A stretch of DNA of 64,000 nt from Planctomycetota bacterium (GCA_027021385.1 JALUUL010000046.1:59838-123837); one strand, 5' to 3'; positions 31,273-41,729 are shown, counted from the first letter of the stretch. Translations and numbers: made by a program. Notes: generated by a model not told the origin, from the letters alone.

Positions 31273-32013
31273 ATGGACACCTTCACGAGACCTTCGCACT
31301 ACATGGCCGCCCTCTGTGCGGTCGGCCTCGCCCTCCTCCTCGTCCTCCCGCGCTCCGGGACCGGCGACCCGTCGGCCCCCGAGCGGCCCCCCCGCCTCGT
31401 CCGGACCGGATCGGGAACCTCCGGAAAGAATCTCGAAAGCCCGGCACTCAAGCTCACAGGAAGGATCCTCCTCGAGGACCCTGGGCCCGCCGACCGCGTC
31501 GGCGACCTCGACCTCGACATGGAGATCGTTCCCCTCGGAAGAGGCCTCCACGCCTCGGAGGGGGTCCGCAGCTTCGAGGCGGATGCTTCGGGAACCTTCG
31601 AACTCGCCGGCCTGGCGAGCGGCCGCTACCTGCTGCGCGCCCTCCCGCGTGACGACGCGCCCTTCCTGCCGATCGCGACCGAGATCGAATGCTCACCCGA
31701 GAACCCGAAACTCGAGATCGACCTGATCCTACCCAGGCCCCGCTTCCTCCTCGGACGCCTCGAGGACGATTCGCGCGAACCCAGGGCGGGGCTCTTCGTC
31801 ACGGTCCAGGAGAACGGACTGCAGCGAGGTACGGCCCCCTCCGACGACCACGGGAGGTTTCGGATCCCGGCCGTCGGCCACGGACCCTACGAGTTCCTTG
31901 TTCGCGACGGTGAGGGTAGGCCCAAGGCCTTCCGCGCCGAACGCGTCGCCGAGACGAGGCCCCCGAGCATGATGGGGCCTGGCCGGGTCGAGGCAACCCT
32001 CGTGGTCCCCTGA
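31273..32013 (+). CDS. Hypothetical secreted protein, carboxypeptidase-regulatory-like
   Basis: N-terminal TM; LTGRILLEDPG...SGTFELAGLASGRYLLRALPRDDA and DDHGRFRIPAVGHGPYEFLVRDGEG patterns. Confidence 0.6.
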   Translation: MDTFTRPSHYMAALCAVGLALLLVLPRSGTGDPSAPERPPRLVRTGSGTSGKNLESPALKLTGRILLEDPGPADRVGDLDLDMEIVPLGRGLHASEGVRSFEADASGTFELAGLASGRYLLRALPRDDAPFLPIATEIECSPENPKLEIDLILPRPRFLLGRLEDDSREPRAGLFVTVQENGLQRGTAPSDDHGRFRIPAVGHGPYEFLVRDGEGRPKAFRAERVAETRPPSMMGPGRVEATLVVP

Positions 32014-32035
32014 ACCCCGGAGGGGAACGCCCCCC

Positions 32036-33850
32036 TCAGAGGAGACCGTGCCGGATCAACCGCTCGCGGTAGGTCGTGCGCGGCAGACCGAAGAGAGCGG
32101 CGGCCTTCGTCAGGTTCCCGCCAGCCTCCCGCAGCGTCGCCTCTAGGGCTTCTCGTTCCTGGCGTTCGAGGCGCTCCTTCCAGCCCCCGGGAGGTACGCC
32201 GGCAGAATCCCCCTTCGGAGTCTCCTCCCCGAAACGCAGGCCCTGGAGATCGAGATCGCCGGGGCCGACCCTCCCCGAGGTGCAGGAGAGAGCAGCGCCG
32301 CGCATCGCGTGGCGGAGTTCCCGGATATTGCCCGGCCAGTCGTGCTCGAGCAGCCGAGCTGAGGCCTCGGGGCTCAGGCCAGGACGCGGCCCGCGGCCGA
32401 GTTCGAGGGCGGCCTCCTCGAGGAAACGCTCCGCCAGAGGCAGGAGATCCTCGGGCCGTTCCCGCAAGGGTGGTAGGCGGATCTCGAGTTCGCGGAGACG
32501 GTAGTAGAGATCGCCTCGGAAGGCCCCCTTCTCGACCATGGCCTCGAGGTCCCGATGCGTTGCGGCCAGGATGCGCACGTCGACCTTGCGCGCGTTCCGC
32601 CCCCCGACGGGGACGATCTCCCTGGTCTCGAGGGCCCTCAAGATCTTGGCCTGGAGGTCGAGGTCCATGTCCCCGATCTCGTCCAGGAAGAGCGTGCCCC
32701 CCTCGGCGGCGACGAAGAACCCGTCCCGGTCCCGATCGGCCCCGGTGAACGCGCCGCGCGCGTGCCCGAAGAGTTCGCTCTCCATCAGGGCGCTCGGGAT
32801 CGCGGCGCAGTTGACCGCCACGAAGGGCCCCGACGCGCGCTTCGAGAGTTCGTGGATGGCTCGCGCGCAGAGGTCCTTCCCCGACCCGGTCTCCCCGCGG
32901 ATCAGGATCGTGTAGGAGGTCGGGGCCCCGAGCCGGGCCTTCTCGACCATGTCCGCGCAGGCGGGGCTCTTCGTCCGCAGGGCCTCGGGAAGGGGGCCGT
33001 CGTCCTTCATCACGCGCCGCACGAGCTGGCGGTTGCCGACGGCCCCCGCTAGCAGCCGCCCGAGAAGGGCGGCCTTCTGGAAATCCGCGGGGCCCAGGCT
33101 GTGGCCGGGTTCGATGCAGTCGGCGTAGAGCACGCCGACATTCCCCCCCAGGGCCCGCAGCGGAACGACGACCGAACTCGAGATCCCCTCGCGCCTGACG
33201 CTGAGGAGGCCGGCCACCGACGGGTCCGAGGCCGAACGCGGCACGAAGACCACGGCCTTCTCGTCCGCGACCCTGCGCACGAGGGATCGGCTGACGCCGA
33301 AGGGCCGGTCTCCCCCCAGCCTCGAACGGAACCATTCACGGGGCCCGCCCTCCTCGCGCTCCAGCATCAGGAAGACACGGTCGGCCCCGGTCGTCGCGAG
33401 AACCCCCTCCATCGCGGCCCGCGCGAGTTCCTCGAGGTCCCGCACCCCCTCCATCCGGTCGGCCAGGGAAATGAATTCCTCGAACCATCCGGCCAGCCCC
33501 TCCCCCTCTCCTCCCCCCAGACTCGCGACGTCGAGCCCCTCGAGTTCCTCGCCTTGCCAGGAGATCTCGATCCGGTAGTCCCCGATCTCAAGGTTCTCGC
33601 CCTCGAAGAGCGGCTGGAACCGGGCGCCGAGTTCCTGGCCGCCGAGCAGGATCGGGATCGGTGCGCCATCGGCCGCCTTCAGTTCGAGCCCCCCCCGGCC
33701 CGCCCTGACGCGGACGAGGACCCCCCGGATCCCCGGGAGGTCGAGGGAGACGTCGCCGGTCCCCGCCCCGAGGACGAGGACCTCCCCCTCCTTCTCGGCG
33801 AGACCGGATCTTCCGGGATCGGGATGTTGCAGCTTGACCAGGAACTTCAT
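32036..33850 (-). CDS. Sigma-54-dependent transcriptional activator with FHA-like and GAF sensory regions
   Basis: ILIRGETGSGKDLCARAIHELS, ELFGHARGAFTGADRDRDGFF, FLDEIGDMDLDLQAKILRALE, Fis-type HTH LTKAAALFGLPRTTYRERLIRHGLL. Confidence 0.93.
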   Translation of the reverse strand: MKFLVKLQHPDPGRSGLAEKEGEVLVLGAGTGDVSLDLPGIRGVLVRVRAGRGGLELKAADGAPIPILLGGQELGARFQPLFEGENLEIGDYRIEISWQGEELEGLDVASLGGGEGEGLAGWFEEFISLADRMEGVRDLEELARAAMEGVLATTGADRVFLMLEREEGGPREWFRSRLGGDRPFGVSRSLVRRVADEKAVVFVPRSASDPSVAGLLSVRREGISSSVVVPLRALGGNVGVLYADCIEPGHSLGPADFQKAALLGRLLAGAVGNRQLVRRVMKDDGPLPEALRTKSPACADMVEKARLGAPTSYTILIRGETGSGKDLCARAIHELSKRASGPFVAVNCAAIPSALMESELFGHARGAFTGADRDRDGFFVAAEGGTLFLDEIGDMDLDLQAKILRALETREIVPVGGRNARKVDVRILAATHRDLEAMVEKGAFRGDLYYRLRELEIRLPPLRERPEDLLPLAERFLEEAALELGRGPRPGLSPEASARLLEHDWPGNIRELRHAMRGAALSCTSGRVGPGDLDLQGLRFGEETPKGDSAGVPPGGWKERLERQEREALEATLREAGGNLTKAAALFGLPRTTYRERLIRHGLL

Positions 33851-33923
33851 CGGCGGGGCCCCCCCGATCATCCTACCCCCGACCGGTCCCCCGGGTCCTC
33901 CCGGGAAGCTCCCCCGGTTGCCC

Positions 33924-36302
33924 TCAGTACCCGAGCGTCAGGCTGACTCCGTTGCTGAAGACCATCCCCGCCGGAAAGAGCTTGCCGTCCAGGAACCGGT
34001 CCTGACAGAGAACCCTTCCACCGACCAGGGTCCGATCCGAGGGGATCGGAAGTGGGAGGCTCCAGGTCGTCCCCGTTCCGGTTCCGAGGATCCAGAAACC
34101 CGAGAGGGACAGAAAGGAACGAAAACCCCCGAGAATTGGGATCGGGTCCGCAGCAGGCAGGCCGAGCAACAGAACGAGGATCGGAAGGCTCTTTCCGGAC
34201 CAGGTGGTGACCTTGGCCGTCGCCCCGAGCACCGGGTCCTCGGCCCAGAGCTGGGCCGGCCCCAGGACGTCGCCGACGGAATGCGTCGTCGCCCCGTTGT
34301 CGATCCGGCAGAGCTGCATGTCCGCTCCCGGGGAGGGGGTCCGCGTCGCCGAGAAGAACAAGCCGCCCCCGAGCACCGCGAAGCGGAGATCGCGACCGAG
34401 GACATTGTGGGGTCCGCTCCCCTTGGATCCCGGCAGGAGGTCCAGATCCGTGATCTTCTTGGTCTTCAGATCGAAGTAGGCGAGTTCGTCCCCCTGGGTC
34501 GGGTGGTTCAAGCTGGTGAAGTACATCCTCCGGCTTCCGACCCCCGTCAAGTAGCCGTACCCGCCCCGATTCCCCGGCATCGTGAGGAAGGCGCCCGTTC
34601 CCGCGGCCGTCCCGTCGCTCGACCAGAGGACGGAGGCCCGGGTCGGAACATCGCCGAGGAAGAACAGCCTTCCGGCCACGTCCTGGATCCCGAAGGGGTT
34701 GCCCCCCGTGGTTCCGGGGATCAGGTCCTTCAGCAGAACGGTCCCGGTCGAACTGAAGTCGGAGATCCAGAGTTCGGGCCCGTACTTGAAATGGGTCGCG
34801 CGGAACACGACCTTCCCCCGGAAGAGGGTCAGGAACGCGGGATCGCTGCCTGGAATGCCCGGGTTGATGTCCTTCAGGAGCTTCGTGCCCGCCGCCGTTC
34901 CGTCCGTGATCCAGAGTTCGTTGCCCGTCGTGCCGGAGCGGTTCGCCGCGAAGAGGACCTTGCCCGGCAGGCCCGCGAAGGAATCGGGATTGGAACCCAA
35001 GGTTCCGGTCCTGATGTCCTTCAGGACGAAGGTTCCGGCGGCGGTCCCGTCGCTGACGCAGGGTTCCTCCCCCTTGCCCGGGATCCACGCCGAGAAGAAG
35101 ACCTTGTCCCCGATCCCGGCGAGGCGCCTTGGATTCGAGCTGCCGGTCGGGTGCAGATCCTTGACGAGTCTCGTCCCCGCGGAGGTCCCGTCCGTCACCC
35201 AGAGTTCGAAACCGGACTTCGGATCGTAGCCCGTGAAGAAGACCTTCCCGCCCGCACGTGCGAGGCTCCCCGCCGCCCCGTTTCCCGGACCGGGGTTCAC
35301 GTCCTTGACGAGCCTCGTTCCCGCCGCCGTTCCATCGCTGATCCAGAGTTCGCGGCCGTGTTTCCCGGTCCCGGTCCCGTCGCTGGCGAGGAAGAGAAGC
35401 CGTCCGAAGAAGGGCGTGACGGCATCCACCTGGTCCGATTCCGTGACCGGGCCCAGGGTCCAGGTCCCGAGGTCCTGGACCTTCGTCGTCGCGGCCGTCC
35501 CCGAACTGACGCAGATTTCCGAGCCGTAGGTCGGATGGTCGCTCGTGAAGGCGACCGTGCCGGCCCCGAGCTCGGTCGTATACCAGGCGTATCCGCTCCG
35601 GCTCCCCGGGTAGAGGTCGACGATGCGATGCGTTCCCGCCGCCGTCCCGTCGCTGACCCAGGGTTCATAGCCGTAGCCCGACTGGAAAAGGGAGAAGAAC
35701 AGCTTCCCTCCGCTGGGCTGCAGGAACCTGGGCTTTCCGGGAAGGGACTTCACGAAGAGCTTCGTTCCCAGGGCCGTCCCGTCGCTCGACCAGAGGTCGT
35801 ACCCCGAGGTCGAGGACCGGCTCGTGAACCAGGCCTTCGTCCCCGAGGGGTCGGGGACCATCTCCTGGACGTAGGCCGAACTCCGCCCGGGGATCAGATC
35901 CTTCACGAGCTTCGTCCCCGCCGCCGTCCCGTCCGTGACCCAGAGCTCCCTCCCCTCACGGTAGGTCTTCATCGTGAAGAGCATCTTCGTTCCGAGGAAC
36001 CGGAACCTCGCGGGGTGCCCGCTCGCGCTGCTCGACACGGTTCGCACGAGGACCTTCGTGCCCGCGGAGGTCCCGTCCGTCACGAAGAGGTACCCGTAGA
36101 ACGAGGCCGAGACGTAGACCGAGAGCTGGAAATAGGCCCGGATCCCGGCCGGATCCGGGCTGAGGTATCTGAGCGTGACCTTCCCCCCGTAGCTCGCGCT
36201 CAGGTCGCGGACCATCTTCGTGCCCGTCGAGGTTCCGTCGCTGATCCAGAGGCCGCGGCCCTTGGGGCTGTCCGCGAAGAACAGGACCTTCCCCCCGGCC
36301 AT
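33924..36302 (-). CDS. ELWxxDGT repeat protein (main part, downstream of in-frame TAG)
   Basis: Repeated ELWVTDGTAAGTKLVKDL / ELWISDGTAAGTRLVKD units; C-terminal SLPLPIPSDRTLVGGRVLCQD...FSNGVSLTLGY. Confidence 0.75.
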   Translation of the reverse strand: MAGGKVLFFADSPKGRGLWISDGTSTGTKMVRDLSASYGGKVTLRYLSPDPAGIRAYFQLSVYVSASFYGYLFVTDGTSAGTKVLVRTVSSSASGHPARFRFLGTKMLFTMKTYREGRELWVTDGTAAGTKLVKDLIPGRSSAYVQEMVPDPSGTKAWFTSRSSTSGYDLWSSDGTALGTKLFVKSLPGKPRFLQPSGGKLFFSLFQSGYGYEPWVSDGTAAGTHRIVDLYPGSRSGYAWYTTELGAGTVAFTSDHPTYGSEICVSSGTAATTKVQDLGTWTLGPVTESDQVDAVTPFFGRLLFLASDGTGTGKHGRELWISDGTAAGTRLVKDVNPGPGNGAAGSLARAGGKVFFTGYDPKSGFELWVTDGTSAGTRLVKDLHPTGSSNPRRLAGIGDKVFFSAWIPGKGEEPCVSDGTAAGTFVLKDIRTGTLGSNPDSFAGLPGKVLFAANRSGTTGNELWITDGTAAGTKLLKDINPGIPGSDPAFLTLFRGKVVFRATHFKYGPELWISDFSSTGTVLLKDLIPGTTGGNPFGIQDVAGRLFFLGDVPTRASVLWSSDGTAAGTGAFLTMPGNRGGYGYLTGVGSRRMYFTSLNHPTQGDELAYFDLKTKKITDLDLLPGSKGSGPHNVLGRDLRFAVLGGGLFFSATRTPSPGADMQLCRIDNGATTHSVGDVLGPAQLWAEDPVLGATAKVTTWSGKSLPILVLLLGLPAADPIPILGGFRSFLSLSGFWILGTGTGTTWSLPLPIPSDRTLVGGRVLCQDRFLDGKLFPAGMVFSNGVSLTLGY

Positions 36303-36314
36303 CGGAACCGGGTT

Positions 36315-36719
36315 CTACGCGTTCGAGCCGGTCCCCCCGGAGACGACGTCCATGAAGAGGCGGGTTCCGGTCGTCGTTCCGTCGCTGATCCAAGGTTCCT
36401 TCCCATGGACTCCGTCGTCCGCGACGAAGTAGAGCTTTCCGCCCTTCACGAAGAAGTCCCCGGATCCCGAGCCGGGGGTGCCGCTCCGGATGTCCTTGAC
36501 GAGCGAGATCTTCCTCCCGTCGAAGGCGAAGAGTTCCCGGCCTCGGGCGAAGGTCTCGGCCGGAAACACCATCCGGCCACCGAGTTTCGAGAACTTGAAA
36601 CCCTCCGCAAAGGAGCCCCGGGCCTTCCCGATCGAGGGCAGGCTTCCGACCACTGGCGAGACGGGTGTCGTGTTGATGTTCTTGATGACCTTCAGACTCT
36701 GGGCCGGAAGAGAAGGCAT
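36315..36719 (-). pseudogene. 5' part of the same ELWxxDGT gene, separated by an in-frame TAG
   Basis: Same reading frame as 33924-36302: ...GKEPWISDGTTTGTRLFMDVVSGGTGSNA-TAG-NPVPMAGGKVLFFADS...; signal-like LLLLLLSALFMPSLPAQS upstream. Start codon uncertain. Confidence 0.65.
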
Positions 36720-37161
36720 GAAGAGGGCGGACAGAAGAAGAAGAAGGAGGGGAGGACGCGAGAAGGGTATCGGAGAGACTCCAGCGAAAGGACGAGGTGA
36801 AAAAAAGGCTATACCACAAGCCGCGCCGAAATGAGGAAGAGCATCGACTGCAAGGGAATCACATGAACCGGCCGGAGGACTCCGTTCCGAGATTCTGAAA
36901 AGGAGCCGCGCCCCCCGGGGTTTCGAACCGACCCGTACCCGTGATGGTCGCTTTTCCCCGGGGTTTTCCCGAAGAGACGATGAGAGGGAAGCGAAAGCCC
37001 CCCGGCGAACAGCATTGAACCAGGGGAGGAGAGATTCTTTTATAGGAATCCTTCGCAGCAAAGCCGCGCGCGACGAAGTAGTCTTTCTTCGGGATCCCGC
37101 TGCCGGCCCGCCCCCCCGGACCGGCGGCTACAATCACATTTCCTCTCCACCTGCCGTTGTC

Positions 37162-40023
37162 ATGACGATGCATGCCTCCCCCCCGGGCGGCCGGTCCTTC
37201 CCGGTTCCGAGGAACCGTCGTTTCGAGCGCGATCTCGACGAAAACGGAAGGCCCCGACTGCACAAGATCTTTCCGCTCGAAGAGCAGGCCGCCTTCGAGC
37301 GGGAGAGGGAGGCCTTGTCCGTTCTCGCGGGGCCTGGGGTCCCCACCCTCCTCGGATCGGAAACCGGGAAGGAAAAAGGGTTCCGCCTCATCCTCCCCTG
37401 GCTCGGCGAGCGGGACCTCCGGATGGAGACGGCCGCATCCGGCCCCCTACCGACCGGACGGATCCTCGAAATCGCGCGGGATCTCGCAGCAATCCTCGAG
37501 CGGCTGCACGGGCTTTCCTGGGTGCACGGAGACGTCAAACCGGCCAACTGCATCCCCTCCGACTCCGGGCTCACGTTGATCGACTGGGAGGCTTCGGGTT
37601 TCCTGAAGGAGAGGAGGCAGGAGGATTCCGGGCGCGGATTCACCGGCGGAACGCACGGCTTCGCCCCTCCCGAGGCCTATCTCGGCGTTCCGAAAACCCC
37701 GGCCTTCGACATCTACGGACTCGGGGCGACCCTCCATTTCCTGCTGACCGGCTTCGTGCTCGAGACCCTGGAACGCGGGCTTCCCGACCTGAGTCTCCTC
37801 CGGCGCCTCCGCCCGTCGCTCCCCGAGAGGTTCGGGCGGGTCCTCGAGGGCATGCTTCAGCCCGATCCCCGAAACCGTCCGACCGCCGCGGAGGTCCGCC
37901 GGGAATGCGAAGCCGGCCCGCCGCCCGATCCCACGCTCTGGACCTGGGAGGCAGCCCTCATGGGGGCGCCCGAACCTCCGGCCCCCCCCCCGCCCCCCCT
38001 CGCGGACCTTCTCGCCTTGAGGCGACCCTGGCGGGCGCGCCTGGAACGCCTTCTCGACGCTCTTCCGCAGACGCCCTCGGACCTCCCTCCCACGAACATC
38101 TGCGAAGGGGCCTTCCACTTCCTCCGGCGCATTCGTCTCTGTCTCGTCTGGATGCCCCTCCTCCCCGAGGCGCGGCGGAGGTTGGAGCGCGCCTCGGCAA
38201 GACTCCCCGCTCTCCTCGACGACCTACCTCCGGCCGTCCGCCGCCTCCGTTCGGCGATGGACCTGAGCGAGGCCCGACACCTCGCCCGCATGGCCACCGA
38301 CCTCTGCAGCTTGCTCGCCCGGCTGCAGCTCGCCGACCGCGAACTCCCGGCGCGGATCGAACGCTGCGGGCACGCGATGCAGTCGGCGGCCAAGCACCTC
38401 GAACACGAGGAGGCGAGACTCCGCGGCTTCCTGGGCCGAATCAGCCAGGCCGAGGCCCGTCTCGACCTCGAGGAGGCCGACCGTCTCTGCAAGGAGATGC
38501 AACGGAGCTTCTCGGGGACGAACCGGGTCACCGCCAGGATTCGCGACCGCCTGCGCAGACTCGAATGGCTCTGCGACCGCCTTCGTCGCGGGAAAAAGTT
38601 CCTGGACGAGGCCGAGCGGATCTGCGGGGGTTCCGAGGCCGTCGAGGAACGCATACCCGAGACGATCACCCTCCACGCCTTCCTCGAGATGATCGGAGAC
38701 GCCCCCGCCGACGAACCCCGGGCCGGCCCCCACGGACTCAACCAGTTCGCGCGCATCCTCTCCGAACTCTGCGACAGCCAGCCTAAGCTCGCTCTCGGCA
38801 AGGCCGTGTACGGCCTCGAGGAACTCCGGCACGAACTCACCCGCCGCGCCCTCCGTCTCCTCGACACGATGACCGCCCGCCTCGAGGCGGACCCCGTTCC
38901 GATCCGCCCCCTGCTCCGCGACCTCCACGAAGTCGACCGACTCGTCCTCCTCGACGGCTTCATCGACGGCCCCGAGATCTCCCGCGGCGCCCTCCTCGAT
39001 CGGCTGGAGGATCTGCGGCTGCGTATCGAGGAACTCGCCGAGCGCGGGCGCCTCCTGGCCCAGGGAGCCCGGGCACAGGTCGAGCAGGGCCGTCTCACGA
39101 CCGCGCTCTACGATCTCGAGCGCGCGCTTCAGGCCGGACGCGACACGGAGGAGGAATGCGTCGACGACCGCGAACTCCGCGCCGAGGTCGCCCGCCTTCG
39201 ACGATTGAAGGACGACCTGAGCGCGGCTCGCCGGCGCAACTTCGAACTCGCCGGCCTTCAAGCCGAACTCGGCGAGCGGGGAGCGCCGCTCGAGGACCGT
39301 CTCTCGATCCTCGCCCAACGGGAAGAGGTTCTCCGCTTCCTCTCCGAGCACGGAACACCAGAACAGAAAGAGGACCTCGAAGACGAGCTTCGAGAACTCT
39401 TCCTGACCCGGTTGCGGATCCGCTCCGAGGCCGCTGAGTCGAGGATGCGCGAGGAGAAGGACCCGGAAACCCGCCTTGCGATCGCCCGCGAGATGCTCGA
39501 GGTCCTGGCGGACCCAGACGGAGACGCCGCCGCCCTCGGAGAGGCGACGGAAGGTCTCCGGCCGATGAGCGAATGCTGGGAGGAGAACTACATCCAGGCC
39601 CGAAGCGACGTCGAGCGGAAACACCGCGAAACACGCCGCCGCAGACTCAGGCGCCATTGGGCCCTCGCAACCGGTTCCGTGATCCTCCTTCTTCTTTCCG
39701 GCATCCTCCTTCCGGATCTGTTCCAGGGGAGTCGAGCGGCTTCCGGGTCCATCGAGTTCTTGAAGCGCCTCGAGACGGTCGATCGGCCCGCCGGCATCGA
39801 CGAGATCCTGGGCGCCGGGGTCGAACTCCCCCCGAGGGTCGAACGCGCCCTCAACCGCCTGAGGGCCGCATGGGCGAAACTCGAGGACAAGGAAAGAGGG
39901 CCCGACGCGCGCTGGCGCCTGGAAGCCCTCCGCGGGGAACTCGCCTCCTGGCCCCCCGGTCTGCGTCCCTACGCCGAGCCGCTGCTCTCGAGACTCGACG
40001 CTCTCCTCGAGCGCGCGCGCTGA
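37162..40023 (+). CDS. Protein kinase-like protein with long coiled-coil and C-terminal TM region
   Basis: LERLHGLSWVHGDVKPANCIPSDSGLTLIDWEASGF (HxD and DxE motifs), GTHGFAPPEAYLG, FDIYGLGATLHFLLTG; later LATGSVILLLLSGILLP. Confidence 0.85.
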   Translation: MTMHASPPGGRSFPVPRNRRFERDLDENGRPRLHKIFPLEEQAAFEREREALSVLAGPGVPTLLGSETGKEKGFRLILPWLGERDLRMETAASGPLPTGRILEIARDLAAILERLHGLSWVHGDVKPANCIPSDSGLTLIDWEASGFLKERRQEDSGRGFTGGTHGFAPPEAYLGVPKTPAFDIYGLGATLHFLLTGFVLETLERGLPDLSLLRRLRPSLPERFGRVLEGMLQPDPRNRPTAAEVRRECEAGPPPDPTLWTWEAALMGAPEPPAPPPPPLADLLALRRPWRARLERLLDALPQTPSDLPPTNICEGAFHFLRRIRLCLVWMPLLPEARRRLERASARLPALLDDLPPAVRRLRSAMDLSEARHLARMATDLCSLLARLQLADRELPARIERCGHAMQSAAKHLEHEEARLRGFLGRISQAEARLDLEEADRLCKEMQRSFSGTNRVTARIRDRLRRLEWLCDRLRRGKKFLDEAERICGGSEAVEERIPETITLHAFLEMIGDAPADEPRAGPHGLNQFARILSELCDSQPKLALGKAVYGLEELRHELTRRALRLLDTMTARLEADPVPIRPLLRDLHEVDRLVLLDGFIDGPEISRGALLDRLEDLRLRIEELAERGRLLAQGARAQVEQGRLTTALYDLERALQAGRDTEEECVDDRELRAEVARLRRLKDDLSAARRRNFELAGLQAELGERGAPLEDRLSILAQREEVLRFLSEHGTPEQKEDLEDELRELFLTRLRIRSEAAESRMREEKDPETRLAIAREMLEVLADPDGDAAALGEATEGLRPMSECWEENYIQARSDVERKHRETRRRRLRRHWALATGSVILLLLSGILLPDLFQGSRAASGSIEFLKRLETVDRPAGIDEILGAGVELPPRVERALNRLRAAWAKLEDKERGPDARWRLEALRGELASWPPGLRPYAEPLLSRLDALLERAR

Positions 40024-41729
40024 AGGAGTCGGCCGGCCTCCGCCAGGGCCCCCTCGTCCACCGCCGCCTGCCCCACGGCCATCTGGGCGAGTTCGAGTCT
40101 GCGGGCTTCCCCCTCGATCGGGCGTAGGAGGCTGCGCGTGCGGGCCCTCGCGCCCTTTCCCTCGACTTCCTTCCGCACGAGCCAATGGCTGTCGCCGAAA
40201 GCCGCGACCTGGGGAAGATGGGTCACGCAGATGACTTGATGGCTGCGGCCGAGGATGCGCATCTTCTTACCGACCTCGAGCCCCAGCCGCGCCCCGATCT
40301 CGGATTCGATCTCGTCGAAGACGAGCACGGGCACCCGGTCCGCGTCGGCAAGGATCTTCTTGAAGGCCAGCATCGTTCGCGCGACCTCCCCGCCCGAGGC
40401 CGACTCCGACAACGGAGCGGGCGGCTCTCCCGGATTCGGAGCGAGGAAGATCCGGATCTCGCTGGTCCCCAGTTCGTTCGCGTGTTCCAGGAGCGACCCT
40501 CCGGTCTTTTCGACGACCCGGAACTCGACCTCGACCCCGGACATTCCGAGTTCGGAGAGTTCCCGGACCATGAGGCGCTCCAGGGCCTTCGCCGCCCTCT
40601 TCCTTCCTCGGGTCAGGAGCCTCCCCTTCTCCTCGCATGCACGGAGCTTCTCGTCGAGGGCGGCCCGCAAGCGGTCCTCGCTCCGCTCAGGGTCCTCCAG
40701 CTCCCGGAGTTCGGCGCGCATCCTCTCCCGAGCCGAGAGGACCTCGCTCTCTCCGGGACCGAAACGCTCGCAGAGCCTCTCCCAGGCCTCGAGGCGCGCG
40801 CGGCGTTCCTCGAGGAGGCCCGGATCGATATCGAGGCGCGCGAGACCCGCCTGCAACTCCCGCGCGGCGTCTTCCACGAGCGTCACCGAGTCCTCGAGGC
40901 TCGACGCCGCGTTCTCGAGGGAGGGATCGAGTTCCACGAGTCCGCGGATCGCGCGCGAGACCCTCGCGAGTTCCTCGACCACGGGTTCCGGGCGTTCGGG
41001 AGAACCCTCGTGGAGATCGGCAAGACCCTGGCCGATAGTTTCGCGAAGGCGGTCGAGATGCTCGAGACGCCGGACCTCGGCCCGAAGGTCGTCGAGCTCG
41101 CCCTCCACCGGATCCAGTTCGTCGATCTCGGCCAGGCAAAATCGGAGGAAGGCTCGGCGCTCCCGCCGTGTGGACTCGAGACCGAGACGGTGGGACAGGT
41201 CCCGTTCGAGCTTCCGCGCTTCCTCCAGAAGGATCGCAAACTCCCTCCGCGCCTTTCCGAGCCCCCCGAAGGCGTCGACCATTTCGGTCTGTATCTCCGG
41301 GCGCATCAAGCTCTTGTTCGCCCCTTGGCCGTGAATCTCGATACACCAGGCCCCGATGCGCTGCAAATCCGACAGGCCGACCGGACGCCCTGAGATCCGC
41401 GCCCGGCCGCGCCCCTTCGGATCGAGGACGCGGCTGATGAGGATACGGTCGTCTTCCGGCGGCAGGCCGAGGATCTCCTCGTGGAGGGCGCGCACCCTCC
41501 CGGAGCGCTCCCCCTCGGACAGCCGGAACACCCCGTCGATCGTCGCGGCCACCGCCCCCTTCCGGACGAGGCCGGCCCTTCCTCTCTCCCCCCGGAGTAG
41601 GCGCAGGGCCCGCACGACGAGGGTCTTCCCCCCTCCGGTCTCCCCCGAGATCACCGTCAGACCGGATGCGGGCGTGAAGCACGCCTCCTCGAGCAACGCG
41701 AGGTTCCGGATCGTCAAGCTCTCGAGCAT
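39969..41729 (-). CDS. recN: DNA repair protein RecN
   Basis: MLESLTIRNLALLEEACFTPASGLTVISGETGGGKTLVVRAL...IEIHGQGANKSLM...ASGGEVARTMLAFKKIL...VLVFDEIESEIGARLGLEVGKKM. Confidence 0.95.
   Translation of the reverse strand: MLESLTIRNLALLEEACFTPASGLTVISGETGGGKTLVVRALRLLRGERGRAGLVRKGAVAATIDGVFRLSEGERSGRVRALHEEILGLPPEDDRILISRVLDPKGRGRARISGRPVGLSDLQRIGAWCIEIHGQGANKSLMRPEIQTEMVDAFGGLGKARREFAILLEEARKLERDLSHRLGLESTRRERRAFLRFCLAEIDELDPVEGELDDLRAEVRRLEHLDRLRETIGQGLADLHEGSPERPEPVVEELARVSRAIRGLVELDPSLENAASSLEDSVTLVEDAARELQAGLARLDIDPGLLEERRARLEAWERLCERFGPGESEVLSARERMRAELRELEDPERSEDRLRAALDEKLRACEEKGRLLTRGRKRAAKALERLMVRELSELGMSGVEVEFRVVEKTGGSLLEHANELGTSEIRIFLAPNPGEPPAPLSESASGGEVARTMLAFKKILADADRVPVLVFDEIESEIGARLGLEVGKKMRILGRSHQVICVTHLPQVAAFGDSHWLVRKEVEGKGARARTRSLLRPIEGEARRLELAQMAVGQAAVDEGALAEAGRLLQRARSRRASSLESSGSA

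Noticed and set aside
33834-36800. 988-aa + strand repetitive ORF
   Set aside because: Mirror of the ELWxxDGT repeats on the - strand; repeat periodicity is inherited from the real gene.
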